Assembly (NCBI RefSeq): GCF_900129445.1 | Contig: NZ_FQVT01000014.1 | Span: forward strand, 1 to 64,000 | Reading direction: 5' to 3' | Source of the DNA: Salegentibacter echinorum | Lineage (GTDB): Bacteria; Bacteroidota; Bacteroidia; Flavobacteriales; Flavobacteriaceae | Length of the DNA: 64,000 nt | Shown here: positions 1 through 8,626 of the stretch, piece after piece | How positions within the stretch are numbered: position 1 is the stretch's first letter | How the letters are laid out: each line of letters begins with the position of its first letter | Program-made: the position numbers and the translations under genes | Notes under the pieces: generated by a model | Databases searched by the model: none | Seen by the model: the letters and a program-made list of their open reading frames with translations, nothing else | Told to the model about the DNA's origin: nothing

Positions 1-103
1 GACGCCAAAGGAAAATATATCCATAATGTTAAATCTAAATATTTAATCAAATATAGGATATTTTCCGGTATTTAGGAATGTTTACGGATATACAGAAAAA
101 ATA
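1..103. other. Downstream flank of the B12 operon
   Basis: AT-rich sequence after the last gene of the minus-strand B12 operon. I see no gene and no convincing terminator in it. Confidence 0.5.
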
Positions 104-1222
104 TTATTCGATTAAACTTAAATCTGCTATTCCTACAATTTCTGTAGATAATTCTCCCAGCCAGCCCATATTGGCTTGTATTCCAGTTTGAATTTTCACG
201 AAATCAATTCCGCTTAAATTTACTGGATTGCCTTCGGCATCAATAGCATCTGCAAGGTCTATATAATCTCCACCGCTGGTATTATCGGCATAACCGTATT
301 CAAAAGGTAAGCTGGTGATATAGGAAGGATTGCTCATGTCTATATTTTCATAAGACAATATCGTTCCTGAAATGGAGTAGGAGTCTTCTTTAATCCATTC
401 CGGATAATAAGCTTGTTTATGAAATGCGTTTTTTGCAACCACCCCGGTATTCCCGTTACTATCTTCCCAGGCGACATCATCTGCCGCTGTTTCTGGTTTA
501 AAATATGTTATTTTATAACCTCTATCTGTTTCTTCCAAACCATGTGCAGATCCTTTAATTTCATACCAGATGTCATCTGCTAATCCATTGGCATTATCAT
601 CTTGCATCACATAAATAACACCGGGTTCGGCGAAACCTGGCAAGGGATTTCCATAGATAATTAGGTCATTTTTATCTTCGTGATTCATCACCGTATGGTC
701 AAAAGCATAACTTACAGTGCCTCCCCAGGCGCCCAGGCTTAAAAGTCCACGACCTCCAATTAATCCCTGGGCACTTTCTAAATTCCCCGGACTTTTATTA
801 ATAAATTGCCCGGGAGCCGGGTTGTATGCTAAAAGTTTAGAGACATAGGCATTACTGTTTTCGATTATGGGCCTTATTTTAGGTTCTACATTTATTTCGT
901 ATTCATAATTAAATGATCCACTTTCATTAGAAGCTTCATAAGAAAGCATATAGTTCCCTGAATTTTTTGGTGTAAAAACATAGGTATCAGTATCAGTCAC
1001 AGTACTGTCGCCAAGTGACCATTTTTCAGTATAAACCGCATTATTTTCATTTATTGCTGCAAATTCCAAACTATCGCCAACAGTAACCTGATGCTCTTTT
1101 TCTTGTTTAGACATAGCAATTTGAGGTTCTAAAATTTCAACTTCGTCATCTTTAGAACAGGACGTAATTAGAAAGGAAAGACCAAAAAAAGCCGCGATTG
1201 GTTTTTTGTAACTCTTTTTCAT
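104..1222 (-). CDS. PKD-domain surface lipoprotein, third gene of a B12 uptake operon
   Basis: A 372-residue lipoprotein, last of three co-directional genes behind a cobalamin riboswitch. The N-terminus is a lipoprotein signal with the acylated Cys at about residue 22, followed by S-K-D-D-E, an acidic tail of the kind that sends Bacteroidota lipoproteins to the cell surface. Residues about 35-115 read as a PKD/Ig-like beta-sandwich. The rest (about 120-372) is a globular surface domain rich in Trp, Gly and Asp, with no catalytic motif that I recognise. The gap to the upstream BtuG-like gene is only about 25 bp, so they are probably co-transcribed. Similar 'cell surface protein' genes accompany btuB/btuG in Bacteroidota and some bind corrinoids (BtuH). 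Corrinoid binding by this protein is inference from position. Confidence 0.8.
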   Translation of the reverse strand: MKKSYKKPIAAFFGLSFLITSCSKDDEVEILEPQIAMSKQEKEHQVTVGDSLEFAAINENNAVYTEKWSLGDSTVTDTDTYVFTPKNSGNYMLSYEASNESGSFNYEYEINVEPKIRPIIENSNAYVSKLLAYNPAPGQFINKSPGNLESAQGLIGGRGLLSLGAWGGTVSYAFDHTVMNHEDKNDLIIYGNPLPGFAEPGVIYVMQDDNANGLADDIWYEIKGSAHGLEETDRGYKITYFKPETAADDVAWEDSNGNTGVVAKNAFHKQAYYPEWIKEDSYSISGTILSYENIDMSNPSYITSLPFEYGYADNTSGGDYIDLADAIDAEGNPVNLSGIDFVKIQTGIQANMGWLGELSTEIVGIADLSLIE

Positions 1223-1247
1223 TTTTTGTTATTTAAGATTTAAGTAA

Positions 1248-2387
1248 TTAATATTTAAAAGCAATATGGGCGGGAATATCGCCGGTCTCCACAGACCATT
1301 TGAGTTCTCCCTGGGGAGTGAAACAATAAAGATTACCCGGCGTCACGTAATCTTTAGCATCGGTAATAAACACGTCATCGGTTTCTGGATGCACTGCTAT
1401 CCCATAAGGCATTTCAATAAGTTTTCGGTAGTTTTCAGCAATAAAAGTTTTATCCAGAAAAGTTTCTGTTTGGGTATCTAACATGCTGTATGTTATTGTA
1501 TAATCGCCAGATATATAACTAAACTCTGTACTGTACATATAGGCAATATCCTTATGTATCGTGAAATCGCTAACTCCAATATCAAAGCTTTTCTTTACTT
1601 TTTCTTTTTCGGTATCTATTACAAATAACTTTGAAGGAATTTCATAGTAATCCCCTCTCGAGGTCACGTATAGATCTCCTTCGCTATCAATATTTAAGCG
1701 ATGAAGGTTTTTGGCCACTTCTATTTGTTTGGTTTCGGTAAAATTATTGATGTCAATTACCGAAATAGTAGTTTCATAATCTGGAGGACTATAGCCTCCC
1801 GAGTTAGCTACATAAATTTTATCATTGTAAGCCAACAGTTCTTCCGGTTGCCGGCCTACTTCTACCCGACGGGTAATTTCCAGGCTGGTAGTGTCAATTT
1901 CGGCCACGATTCCGTTTGGAGCGCTGGGATCGCCAATTGCTCCTAAATACGTACTTAAATAAGCCTTTCCTTTATAAAAAGTCAAATACCTGGGGTTATC
2001 TATGTCTATTTGTTTAAGACGCTCTCCGGTTTCTGCTTGAAGCACTTCAACTTTATTGGAGGCATTCACTACCACATATAATTTTGAACCGTATATTCCC
2101 AAATCGTTCCCCACGTCTCCCAACCCACCTACTAAATTGGGGTTAGCCTCACTAAATACATTTCTATTGTATTCCCCCGTTTCATAATCCATGAAATCTA
2201 ACGAGGCCTTGTTCATAGACATATTGCCTTCATTGAGCAGGTAAAAACCTTTTACAGAGGCTGAGGTGTCCGGCTCGCCTTCACCTGGTGTTTCCGGGTT
2301 TTGGGATTCGTCTTTTGTGTTGAGATCATCGGTTTGACAGGAAAACATTCCGCATAAAATAATCAATAATAAACAGCATTTTTTCAT
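1248..2387 (-). CDS. btuG: BtuG-like beta-propeller surface lipoprotein (YncE/DUF5074 family)
   Basis: A 379-residue lipoprotein (Cys about residue 17 after a short hydrophobic signal) whose body is built from YncE-like propeller blades. Recurring short strands with patterns such as V-x-V-I-D-x, K-x-Y-V-A-N-S-G-G and G-R-Q-P-E-E-L lie between residues about 45 and 379. BtuG of Bacteroides is a surface beta-propeller that captures cobalamin and hands it to BtuB; the family, the lipoprotein signal and the place directly downstream of a BtuB-like receptor under a cobalamin riboswitch all agree. It starts 10 bp after the receptor stop, so the genes are one transcript. A general DUF5074 protein without B12 affinity cannot be excluded from sequence alone. 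Confidence 0.82.
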   Translation of the reverse strand: MKKCCLLLIILCGMFSCQTDDLNTKDESQNPETPGEGEPDTSASVKGFYLLNEGNMSMNKASLDFMDYETGEYNRNVFSEANPNLVGGLGDVGNDLGIYGSKLYVVVNASNKVEVLQAETGERLKQIDIDNPRYLTFYKGKAYLSTYLGAIGDPSAPNGIVAEIDTTSLEITRRVEVGRQPEELLAYNDKIYVANSGGYSPPDYETTISVIDINNFTETKQIEVAKNLHRLNIDSEGDLYVTSRGDYYEIPSKLFVIDTEKEKVKKSFDIGVSDFTIHKDIAYMYSTEFSYISGDYTITYSMLDTQTETFLDKTFIAENYRKLIEMPYGIAVHPETDDVFITDAKDYVTPGNLYCFTPQGELKWSVETGDIPAHIAFKY

Positions 2388-2397
2388 ACTTTTTTAT

Positions 2398-4404
2398 TTA
2401 AAATTCATAATTAAGGTTTACCCGAAATGACCGGCCGGGCATCGGGAAATTCTTTATTACCGCATATTGCTGGTCTAAAACATTATTCAGTTCTACCCCA
2501 ACTTTTAATGGATTTTTTAAAAATCGAAGGGAGTAGTTGGTAGAAATATCGTGCGTGTACCAGGGCTGTAAATAGTTGGATGGAATATTGGTTTTTTGGC
2601 TATATCGCTCCCCGGTGTAAATAAAACTATAATTGAGGTTCAGGTTTTTATAGTTGGTCATAAGACTTAAACTACCGCTATGTTTAGGGATATAAGGGAT
2701 TTGTTGGCCATAGCTGTTTCCCCTGGGAGTAACATCTAGAGATTCCTGAAACGTATAGGTAAGGATTGCCGTATAATTAAAGCTTGTTCCTATTTTTCCC
2801 GAATTAGTGATATTGGTTTCTACCCCATTTGTTTCTACTTCTCCCAGGTTAAGCATAGTCCACCTAAACAGGTTAGTACCGGGAACTGCCACTATTTTAT
2901 CTGTAATCCATATTTTATAGATATCGCTGGTTATGTTGAAAAATGTATTGCCCTGGTCTTTTTGCCAGGAAAAACCCAGGTTAATTTGATCGGAATATTC
3001 GGGAGCTAAAAAAGTGTTGCCAACAAAGGTGTAGTACAAATCATTGAAAGTTGGCATTCTGAAAATATTTTTATAAAATCCCCGTATCCTGAAATTGGGC
3101 GAAGCAAAAGGCTGAACATTAAAAAGGAGGGACGGTGAATATTCCTGAAAATCATCGGCAGCCTCATAATACTTTACAGATTCATAAATACCGGTGCTTA
3201 ATAGGCTTACCTGGAGATTGAACCAATCAAAATCCAAATTGGAAGCCAGAACGTTTAGCAGGGAATTCCTTTTTGGGTAGGCAAAACGATACAAATTGGC
3301 CTGCATGGCATTATGCTGAAAATCTGTGGCAAAACTTAAAGTCCAATATGGTTTAATTTTGTAAGAATGAACCAGAGATAAATAATATTCCTGTTGGTCG
3401 TATTTATTGTCAAGCAGTCCTTTTGTGGTTACGATTTCAGGATCTAAATACCTGGAAAAATTTTCGCCATATTTACCACGGATTTTAATAGTGTATTTAT
3501 CCCCGAATTCATGCTTATAATCTGCCTGAATAAAATCCCCCCGGTCCCAAAGTCTTTGCGGCCGATTAAACCTGTTGGCCACGATAGCTCCGGGCAAGCC
3601 TCGTTCAGAATCATAATGATAATATTTCACCTTCCAGGTGTCCCTGTTTTTATGCTTCCCATGAACGGAAGCTTCCAGGCGATAAGAAATTATATCTGCA
3701 TTGTTTCTAGTTGCAGTAGTATCGTAAACTCCATTGGAATACTGAAATTTATACTTCCCATCTGCTTTCACCATTTCTGTACTTACACGAGCAGAAATAG
3801 CATCGTTTATTTTATAATTAATGCTTAATGAAGGATTAAAAAGCCCAAAGGAACTGGTGCGTATGCCAGCTGAAATTTTATAGTTTTTAGCAACTGAAAA
3901 TTCCGGGGTTTTCGTTTTTAAATAAATCGTATTGGCTGAAGCATAGGATTTTGCAGACTGGAGCATTGCGGTGCGCTGCCCCTGGTAAAGGCTCACCTTT
4001 TCCATATTTTCCAAAGAAAATTTCCCCAGATCAACCTGCCCATTTTGGGCATTTCCCAGTTGAATTCCGTCGTAAAAAATACCAGTATGCTGCGACCCCA
4101 TACTGCGTACATTCACCGTTTTTATGCCCCCAACGCCACCATAATCTTTTAATTGAATTCCGCTGAAATATCGCAATGCATCAGCTACATTTAAAGTATT
4201 CAGTTTTTCTAACTTTTCTCCCGAAATAGCTTGCACGGGAGATGGAGAATTGTGAGATTCATAGTCGTTTTTGTGATGACTTAACAGCACCTCCTGTAAT
4301 TCAATAGGAGATATGGTATCCCGTTCCTGGCCTACAAGCAAGGTAGAACAAAGTAGTAGCCCCGAAAAAGATAAAATGGTAATATATTTTAGATACTTCC
4401 TCAT
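2398..4404 (-). CDS. btuB: TonB-dependent outer-membrane vitamin B12 receptor
   Basis: A 668-residue TonB-dependent receptor, about the usual size of BtuB-type proteins. It has an N-terminal signal peptide (residues about 1-25) and then a plug domain (about 45-160) with the pattern V-A-D-A-L-R-Y-F-S-G-I and a V-N-V-R-S-M-G stretch. A long beta-barrel follows and ends in the terminal aromatic residue (Phe) expected of outer-membrane barrels. No carboxypeptidase-like N-terminal extension and no SusD partner are present, which fits small-ligand uptake rather than glycan uptake. The gene directly follows a cobalamin riboswitch, and two surface lipoproteins of the BtuG type follow it. Uptake of cobalamin or other corrinoids is the strong inference. 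The inner-membrane BtuCDF system is not in this window. Confidence 0.93.
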   Translation of the reverse strand: MRKYLKYITILSFSGLLLCSTLLVGQERDTISPIELQEVLLSHHKNDYESHNSPSPVQAISGEKLEKLNTLNVADALRYFSGIQLKDYGGVGGIKTVNVRSMGSQHTGIFYDGIQLGNAQNGQVDLGKFSLENMEKVSLYQGQRTAMLQSAKSYASANTIYLKTKTPEFSVAKNYKISAGIRTSSFGLFNPSLSINYKINDAISARVSTEMVKADGKYKFQYSNGVYDTTATRNNADIISYRLEASVHGKHKNRDTWKVKYYHYDSERGLPGAIVANRFNRPQRLWDRGDFIQADYKHEFGDKYTIKIRGKYGENFSRYLDPEIVTTKGLLDNKYDQQEYYLSLVHSYKIKPYWTLSFATDFQHNAMQANLYRFAYPKRNSLLNVLASNLDFDWFNLQVSLLSTGIYESVKYYEAADDFQEYSPSLLFNVQPFASPNFRIRGFYKNIFRMPTFNDLYYTFVGNTFLAPEYSDQINLGFSWQKDQGNTFFNITSDIYKIWITDKIVAVPGTNLFRWTMLNLGEVETNGVETNITNSGKIGTSFNYTAILTYTFQESLDVTPRGNSYGQQIPYIPKHSGSLSLMTNYKNLNLNYSFIYTGERYSQKTNIPSNYLQPWYTHDISTNYSLRFLKNPLKVGVELNNVLDQQYAVIKNFPMPGRSFRVNLNYEF

Positions 4405-4522
4405 AACGATACAGGCATACGAGGAAGAATAAGAGCGACAAACCGCTCCTTTACAATAGAAGAGTTTATATAACTAATCCAAGCTTCAATCCCCGAAAGC
4501 TTTACATGAATTAAAAAGAAAT

Positions 4523-4682
4523 GGCAGGTATTCTGACTTGCTTTATCCACCCGGCCTTCCCATCTAAAAAAGAAAGTGACCAATTATTGGGCTTCATCAA
4601 AAAGCTTACAGCTGCGGGACAGTTCTGGAATTTCACCAGATTCCCTTTTTAATGCCTACGCAGGTAGGCAACCATTGCTAAA
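4523..4682 (-). promoter_or_regulatory. Cobalamin (AdoCbl) riboswitch
   Basis: Read on the minus strand, the leader holds the conserved core G-G-T-G-A-A-A-T-T-C-C-A-G-A followed by a C-T-G-T-C-C-C-G-C motif (about 4646-4611), and it ends with A-G-T-C-A-G-A-A-T-A-C-C-T-G-C-C (about 4539-4523). These are hallmarks of cobalamin riboswitches. It ends about 120 bp before btuB and should turn the operon down when B12 is plentiful. A short open frame overlapping it (4401-4583) is not a gene. Confidence 0.93.
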
Positions 4683-4866
4683 AAATAAAATGCAAATCTA
4701 GATATAGTTTTTAGAATATATTAAGGTTTTTGAATAAAAGTTTTTCAAAGGTATTTTTAAGACTCAAAATCGAGAATTTTGGGAGATCAACACGAGCGAA
4801 AAGAATTTTATAACAACAATGCAGGCCATGTAGGATAAGAAACTCTGAAAGAGTAAAAAAAGTCCC
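4683..4866. other. Intergenic, upstream of the riboswitch
   Basis: About 180 bp between the riboswitch and the end of the next minus-strand gene. The promoter of the B12 operon must lie here; I see no gene. Confidence 0.4.
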
Positions 4867-5232
4867 CTACTCTATTTTCTGCAAAAGATAAAACGCTAAG
4901 CCACCTAGAAAATAACAAAATACATCCCACACATCACCGGTATAGCGATAAGACTGTTGTGGTAAAAAATATTCAAAGTATATTGAAAAAAGAAGAACCA
5001 GGCTAGCAATTGAAAAAAGATCTAATCTTATACTTCTATCCTTTTTTATAAACCACACGCCATGCAGGCACAAAGTCGCCACAATAGGAGTTACCAAAAA
5101 ATCATTGAGATGATTAAAAATCCAATTAGGGCTATTTATAGCGTAATATTTACAAATTTGTACGCCAGTAAATACTAGAATAAAAAAGAAAACGGAGAAA
5201 TGTAAGCATCTTAATGGAAGATTTCGCATCAT
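4867..5232 (-). CDS. Small integral membrane protein, about four TM segments
   Basis: About 121 residues when started at the Met codon at 5232. This start makes a 4-bp ATGA overlap with the stop of the upstream gene. A longer reading from 5331 would lie inside that gene and begins with an unlikely sequence. The protein is nearly all hydrophobic helices (about residues 10-28, 40-55, 68-84, 100-118), with polar turns such as N-S-P-N-W-I-F-N-H-L-N-D-F and a conserved-looking D-V-W-D-V-F near the last helix. Similar short flavobacterial proteins are often labelled VanZ-like or transporter-like without evidence. I do not assign a function. Translational coupling to the preceding small membrane protein suggests they work together. 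Confidence 0.6.
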   Translation of the reverse strand: MMRNLPLRCLHFSVFFFILVFTGVQICKYYAINSPNWIFNHLNDFLVTPIVATLCLHGVWFIKKDRSIRLDLFSIASLVLLFSIYFEYFLPQQSYRYTGDVWDVFCYFLGGLAFYLLQKIE

Positions 5233-5507
5233 ATAAATAGGAGCGCTATTAACCAGGCGATAAGACCCCCAATGGCCATGACAACTATCCAAACTGAATA
5301 AAAAATATGATAGGTTGCGCGAATTACCCAAAAGCGATTGGTTTTCCAGCGTTCTGAAAAAGACTGCTCTTGTGCAACATCTTCTTCTAAAACATGCTTG
5401 GTATCTTTCTCCTGTTCTTTCGCTTTTTTAAAGGAATTTGTAGAACTCCGCGCTTCTAAATCAGATTGATTGGGGTTATTATTTTGGTTATTAATTTGCT
5501 GGGACAT
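5229..5507 (-). CDS. Small membrane protein with disordered polar N-terminus
   Basis: A 92-residue protein. The first 55 residues are Asn/Gln/Glu/Lys-rich and probably disordered; residues about 60-92 hold one long or two short hydrophobic helices (I-F-Y-S-V-W-I-V-V-M then G-L-I-A-W-L-I-A-L-L-F-I). It overlaps the next gene by ATGA, so the pair is translationally coupled. The domain architecture suggests a membrane-anchored accessory protein with a cytoplasmic tail. I do not recognise the family. Confidence 0.6.
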   Translation of the reverse strand: MSQQINNQNNNPNQSDLEARSSTNSFKKAKEQEKDTKHVLEEDVAQEQSFSERWKTNRFWVIRATYHIFYSVWIVVMAIGGLIAWLIALLFI

Positions 5508-5657
5508 AACAGACTAAAATCTGCCGTAAAGATACAACTTATTTATGATGAAAAAGAACCGAACTAAAACGAGAACAGACCTGGTTTTTAAGAATATAAA
5601 TTTTAGTAAATCTTTTTAAAATTATTAAAATTATCCCAAACATTTTATTATAACTAA

Positions 5658-5674
5658 CCAATCGTTTAGATTGG
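5658..5674. promoter_or_regulatory. Inverted repeat, probable old TetR operator
   Basis: CCAATC and GATTGG separated by five bases sit immediately in front of the first possible start codon of a TetR-type reading frame. Self-operators of TetR proteins commonly sit here. It differs from the operator of the related cluster at 55616-55639. Confidence 0.5.
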
Positions 5675-5692
5675 ATGAGTGAGATAATAATT

Positions 5693-6001
5693 ATGGCTAG
5701 ACAGAAAGAATATAAAGAAGAGGAAGTTCTTGAAAAAGCTATGAATTTATTCTGGCGCAATGGTTTTGAGACTACTTCGATGCAAATGCTTTTGCATGAA
5801 ATTGCGCTATCGGTTGCCCAAAGCCGTGGCAATATAACACGCAAGGAATTAGAACCTTTCTTTGCAGCCGGTTATAATCAAAGACATTTATTGGAAATTA
5901 TTCTTGGTTTATCCCAAAAGGTAATAAGTAATTACACCAACTATATTGCGGAAATGCCTTTAGATAAAGGTTTTGAGAAATATGCCTGGAGAAAACATTG
6001 A
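5693..6001 (+). pseudogene. Fusion remnant: TetR N-terminus joined to AhpD-like C-terminus
   Basis: This short frame is chimeric. From the Met at 5693 it starts as a TetR/AcrR DNA-binding domain (about 35 residues with E-E-E-V-L-E-K-A-M-N-L-F-W-R-N-G-F-E-T-T-S), and breaks off inside the helix-turn-helix. Without changing frame it continues as the C-terminal helices of an AhpD/carboxymuconolactone-decarboxylase-family protein (F-F-A-A-G-Y-N-Q-R-H-L-L-E-I-I-L-G and K-V-I-S-N-Y-T-N-Y). The junction is around 5800-5815. It lacks the TetR recognition helix and ligand domain and the AhpD Cys-x-x-Cys, so it should be non-functional. TetR and AhpD flank the dehalogenase operon at 55.6-59 kb, so this looks like a deletion scar of a similar operon. 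An alternative start is at 5675. Confidence 0.75.
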
Positions 6002-6015
6002 ACTATTGCAATTAA

Positions 6016-6081
6016 ATGTCAAGTCAAAAAGTCACACAACAACCAGTGCTTTATCAAACCATAGGAATCATAAGAGTTTGA
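6016..6081 (+). pseudogene. Very short reading-frame remnant (21 codons)
   Basis: Between the fusion remnant and the dehalogenase there is an ATG-initiated 21-codon frame beginning M-S-S-Q-K-V-T-Q-Q-P. It reads like the start of a soluble enzyme and stops abruptly. I do not know the parent gene; it fits a region scarred by deletion. Confidence 0.25.
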
Positions 6082-6133
6082 GTGTGGTTATGACTAATCT
6101 TATTTTTAGAAATATTCAAAAAAAATAAAATAT

Positions 6134-6823
6134 ATGTTAGAAAAAAAACGTCCAAAAGCTCTATTTTTTGATGTGAATGAAACACTTTTAGATCTTACTA
6201 AGATGAAAGCTTCGGTAAGCAAAGCTTTAAATGGGAGAGAAGATTTGCTGTCATTATGGTTTACTACAATGTTACAATATTCTTTAGTCACCACTGCGAG
6301 CGAACAATATGAACATTTTGAAGATATTGGAGCCGCTACACTACAAATGGTAGCAGCAAATAATGGGATTTCAATATTAGAAAAAGACGCCCATAAAATA
6401 ATCATGAAATCTCTAAGAGCTTTGCCGGCACATCCAGACGTTAAACCGGCATTATCCGCCTTAAAAAAAGCAGGTTATAAACTGGCTGCTTTTACAAACT
6501 CCTCTAACAAAAGTGTAAAAAATCAATTTGAACATGCAGATTTAACAGCCTATTTTGATGAAGTACTAAGTGTTGAAGATATTGGTAAGTTCAAACCTTT
6601 TTCCGAGACTTATGAGTGGGCCGCTCAAAAAATGAATATAAAACCTGAAGACTGCATGCTTATAGCAGCTCATGGTTGGGATGTTGCTGGCGCAGTTTGG
6701 GCTGGTTGGCGAGCTGCTTTCATTAGCAGACCAGGACAGCAAAAATTCCCCCTGGCGCCAAAAACAGAGCTAACAGAACCCGACTTAAAAAAGTTAGCAG
6801 ATATTCTTGTAACATACAAATAG
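6134..6823 (+). CDS. HAD-superfamily (S)-2-haloacid dehalogenase-like protein, cytoplasmic
   Basis: A 229-residue protein of the type II haloacid dehalogenase family, normal length for it. HAD motifs are intact: nucleophile Asp13 and Thr17 in D-V-N-E-T-L-L-D, T-N-S-S at 121-124, Lys154 in K-F-K-P-F, and Asp183 in A-A-H-G-W-D. By alignment with the Pseudomonas enzyme DehII, the substrate-binding Arg in its W-R-Q-K-Q-L-E-Y segment is replaced here (L-W-F-T-T-M-L-Q-Y), so true haloacid activity is uncertain. The gene follows the TetR/AhpD scar and has a close paralogue at 56256-57053 that carries a Tat signal; this copy has none. It probably hydrolyses a C-halogen or phosphate ester in the cytoplasm. 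Confidence 0.85.
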   Translation: MLEKKRPKALFFDVNETLLDLTKMKASVSKALNGREDLLSLWFTTMLQYSLVTTASEQYEHFEDIGAATLQMVAANNGISILEKDAHKIIMKSLRALPAHPDVKPALSALKKAGYKLAAFTNSSNKSVKNQFEHADLTAYFDEVLSVEDIGKFKPFSETYEWAAQKMNIKPEDCMLIAAHGWDVAGAVWAGWRAAFISRPGQQKFPLAPKTELTEPDLKKLADILVTYK

Positions 6824-7292
6824 AGCATTTACTCACTTAAGCCAGAACTTCGAAGCAAGCCTGCCTGGATTCATCCTACTAACTATTGGGAAGATCGAAC
6901 TATGAGAATTAAACAGGGTTTGCTCCTATAACGTCTTTAAGAATAACACAAGTACATAGGAAAGAATCTATTTTACTTTTTGAATACATATAATTGATAT
7001 TATCAATAAATAAATTCATTTTTTAGAACGAGTAAAAATAATCAAACATATTCGACTGACTCTCCATTTAAAGTAGATTTTTGCAGCCAATGAGAATGGT
7101 TAAATTACTATCATTCAGAAAAGCAGCACTAAAACTTTTAGCATAGGTTTTCTATTTTCTGTAGATATATCCTCATAAAGAGAGTAGTATGTGGAAAGTC
7201 TTCCAGGAGTTCACAAGTATGAGTCTCGTAACTCGCTTATCTTTAAATATGAACCTAGCAATCTTTAGAGATCTTAAAAATGTTCCGGTTTT
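6824..7292. other. Intergenic with an unidentified coding-like tail
   Basis: Directly after the dehalogenase stop the same frame stays open for about 35 codons to a stop at 6929-6931, with a protein-like stretch P-A-W-I-H-P-T-N-Y-W-E-D-R-T-M-R. It may be the tail of a lost gene; I cannot name it. The rest is AT-rich without visible genes. Confidence 0.3.
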
Positions 7293-7916
7293 TTATGTTC
7301 TTTTTATTCTTTTCAAAATCCTATCTAAAATCGCTTTATATAGTGGAAGAAAAAACAAAGCATTGATCATTATTTTAAAGATATAATCCACGGTGGCAAT
7401 TTCAACCAGATTTTCAGCGAGATAAGTGTCTGAAGTTTTGTAAAATGCGATAGTGAAAAAGCTTAGTGTATCCATAAAATTCCCGAAAATAGCTGAAGCC
7501 AGAGGAGCATGCCACCACTGTGGGTGTTGCCGAAGTTTATTAAACACGAAAATATCTAAAATCTGTCCTATCACATAGGCTGAAAAACTGGCAATAGCAA
7601 TGCGAGCTACAAAAAGATTGAAGCTGAAGAGCGCGTCAAACCCTAACCAAAGACCGGAACGAAAGCCAATCGTGACTAGATAAGAAACTACCAGGGCAGG
7701 AAACATGGCGTAAAAAATAATTTGTCGTCCTAATCTTGCGCCCAAAAGTCGCACTGTAAGGTCCGTAGCCAAAAAAATAAACGGAAATGTAAAAGCACCC
7801 CAGGTAGTCTTAAACCCGAAAACATTGATAGGAAACTGTACTAAATAATTGCTTGAGGCAATAATAAAGATATGAAACACGACTAGTAATAATACCAGCT
7901 TTTGTTTAGAGGACAT
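7293..7916 (-). CDS. yhhQ: Queuosine precursor (preQ0/preQ1) transporter, YhhQ/VUT family
   Basis: A 207-residue, six-helix inner-membrane protein that resembles E. coli YhhQ almost end to end. Shared stretches include S-S-N-Y-L-V-Q-x-P, F-x-T-T-W-G-A-F-x-F-P-F-I-F-L-A-T-D-L-T-V-R near residues 20-60, F-N-L-F-V-A-R-I-A near 100, and F-G-N-x-x-D-T-L-x-F-F near 145. YhhQ imports 7-cyano- and 7-aminomethyl-7-deazaguanine for queuosine tRNA modification. The gene stands alone on the minus strand; no que genes are in this window and I see no preQ1 riboswitch upstream. The high resemblance to the gammaproteobacterial protein is notable but could simply reflect strong conservation. Confidence 0.93.
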   Translation of the reverse strand: MSSKQKLVLLLVVFHIFIIASSNYLVQFPINVFGFKTTWGAFTFPFIFLATDLTVRLLGARLGRQIIFYAMFPALVVSYLVTIGFRSGLWLGFDALFSFNLFVARIAIASFSAYVIGQILDIFVFNKLRQHPQWWHAPLASAIFGNFMDTLSFFTIAFYKTSDTYLAENLVEIATVDYIFKIMINALFFLPLYKAILDRILKRIKRT

Positions 7917-8626
7917 ATGCCTTTTTTAGTTTTTTAATGTGGGAGAATTTCGAACCACTGGTCTCATTAATGGTAAATTGAAGGTGCAAAATAACTGTCT
8001 TTTGAACGTTTTGGGTATCATTAAAGTTGAATTTAAAAAACTGGAACTCTCCAATGGCAAATCATGCCTTAAAAGCGAGAAGATCATTTTATTCCAATTT
8101 TTATCTGAGAAGTCAAATTCGATTTAATTTCTGTCTTAATGAGGATATTTCAATTTTATAACCCATCAACCCATTATCCTGCATTTAACTAAATAACCTT
8201 TCCTGAGTTTTTCGACTTAACTGAGGAAAAGCTTTTAATCGTAAGACTAAATCCCAGGCAAGAGGCTTTCTTCCCAAAGTCTTGAACACAATCCCAAATT
8301 TTAGTTGTCCATCGCATTACACCTTCCGCCCCGCGGAAGAATTCATTCCATTCCAAACTTAAGATTGGGAATAGCGTTCGCTTTAATAGAATTTCATTTT
8401 TTCAAGTAATACCACTTTCCGTGTTTTTATAATTCATTGTAGTTATTTAGACCTACTTCCCGAGCCACCGCTGCCCCTACCCTTTTTATGTAAGCAAAAT
8501 ACCAATACCCGGAAGTTTAAATAGGTTTCCAAAATCCAGTCAGTAATTGTCGTTTTTGACGCTGAACTGAATTTCTCTAATAATTTAATTATTAAAAAAT
8601 TCTCTACGAAAGATATATTTTAGTAT
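7917..8626. other. Long intergenic region with a GC-rich hairpin
   Basis: About 700 bp without a supported gene. It holds a short GC-rich perfect hairpin (CTTCCGC, three-base loop, GCGGAAG at 8323-8339), conspicuous in this AT-rich stretch. A tRNA-T-loop-like string near 7950 lacks the rest of a tRNA. Confidence 0.4.
8323..8339. repeat. Short GC-rich inverted repeat
   Basis: Seven-base perfect arms around CCC. It has no T-run on either side, so it is not a normal intrinsic terminator; it could be a protein site or a repeat remnant. Confidence 0.4.

Noticed and set aside
4401-4583. 60-codon frame in front of btuB
   Set aside because: It lies inside the cobalamin riboswitch and its downstream leader, and has no protein-like character.
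7939-7980. tRNA T-loop-like string on the minus strand
   Set aside because: A GGTTCGAA-like motif is present, but no T-stem, acceptor stem or anticodon arm can be paired.
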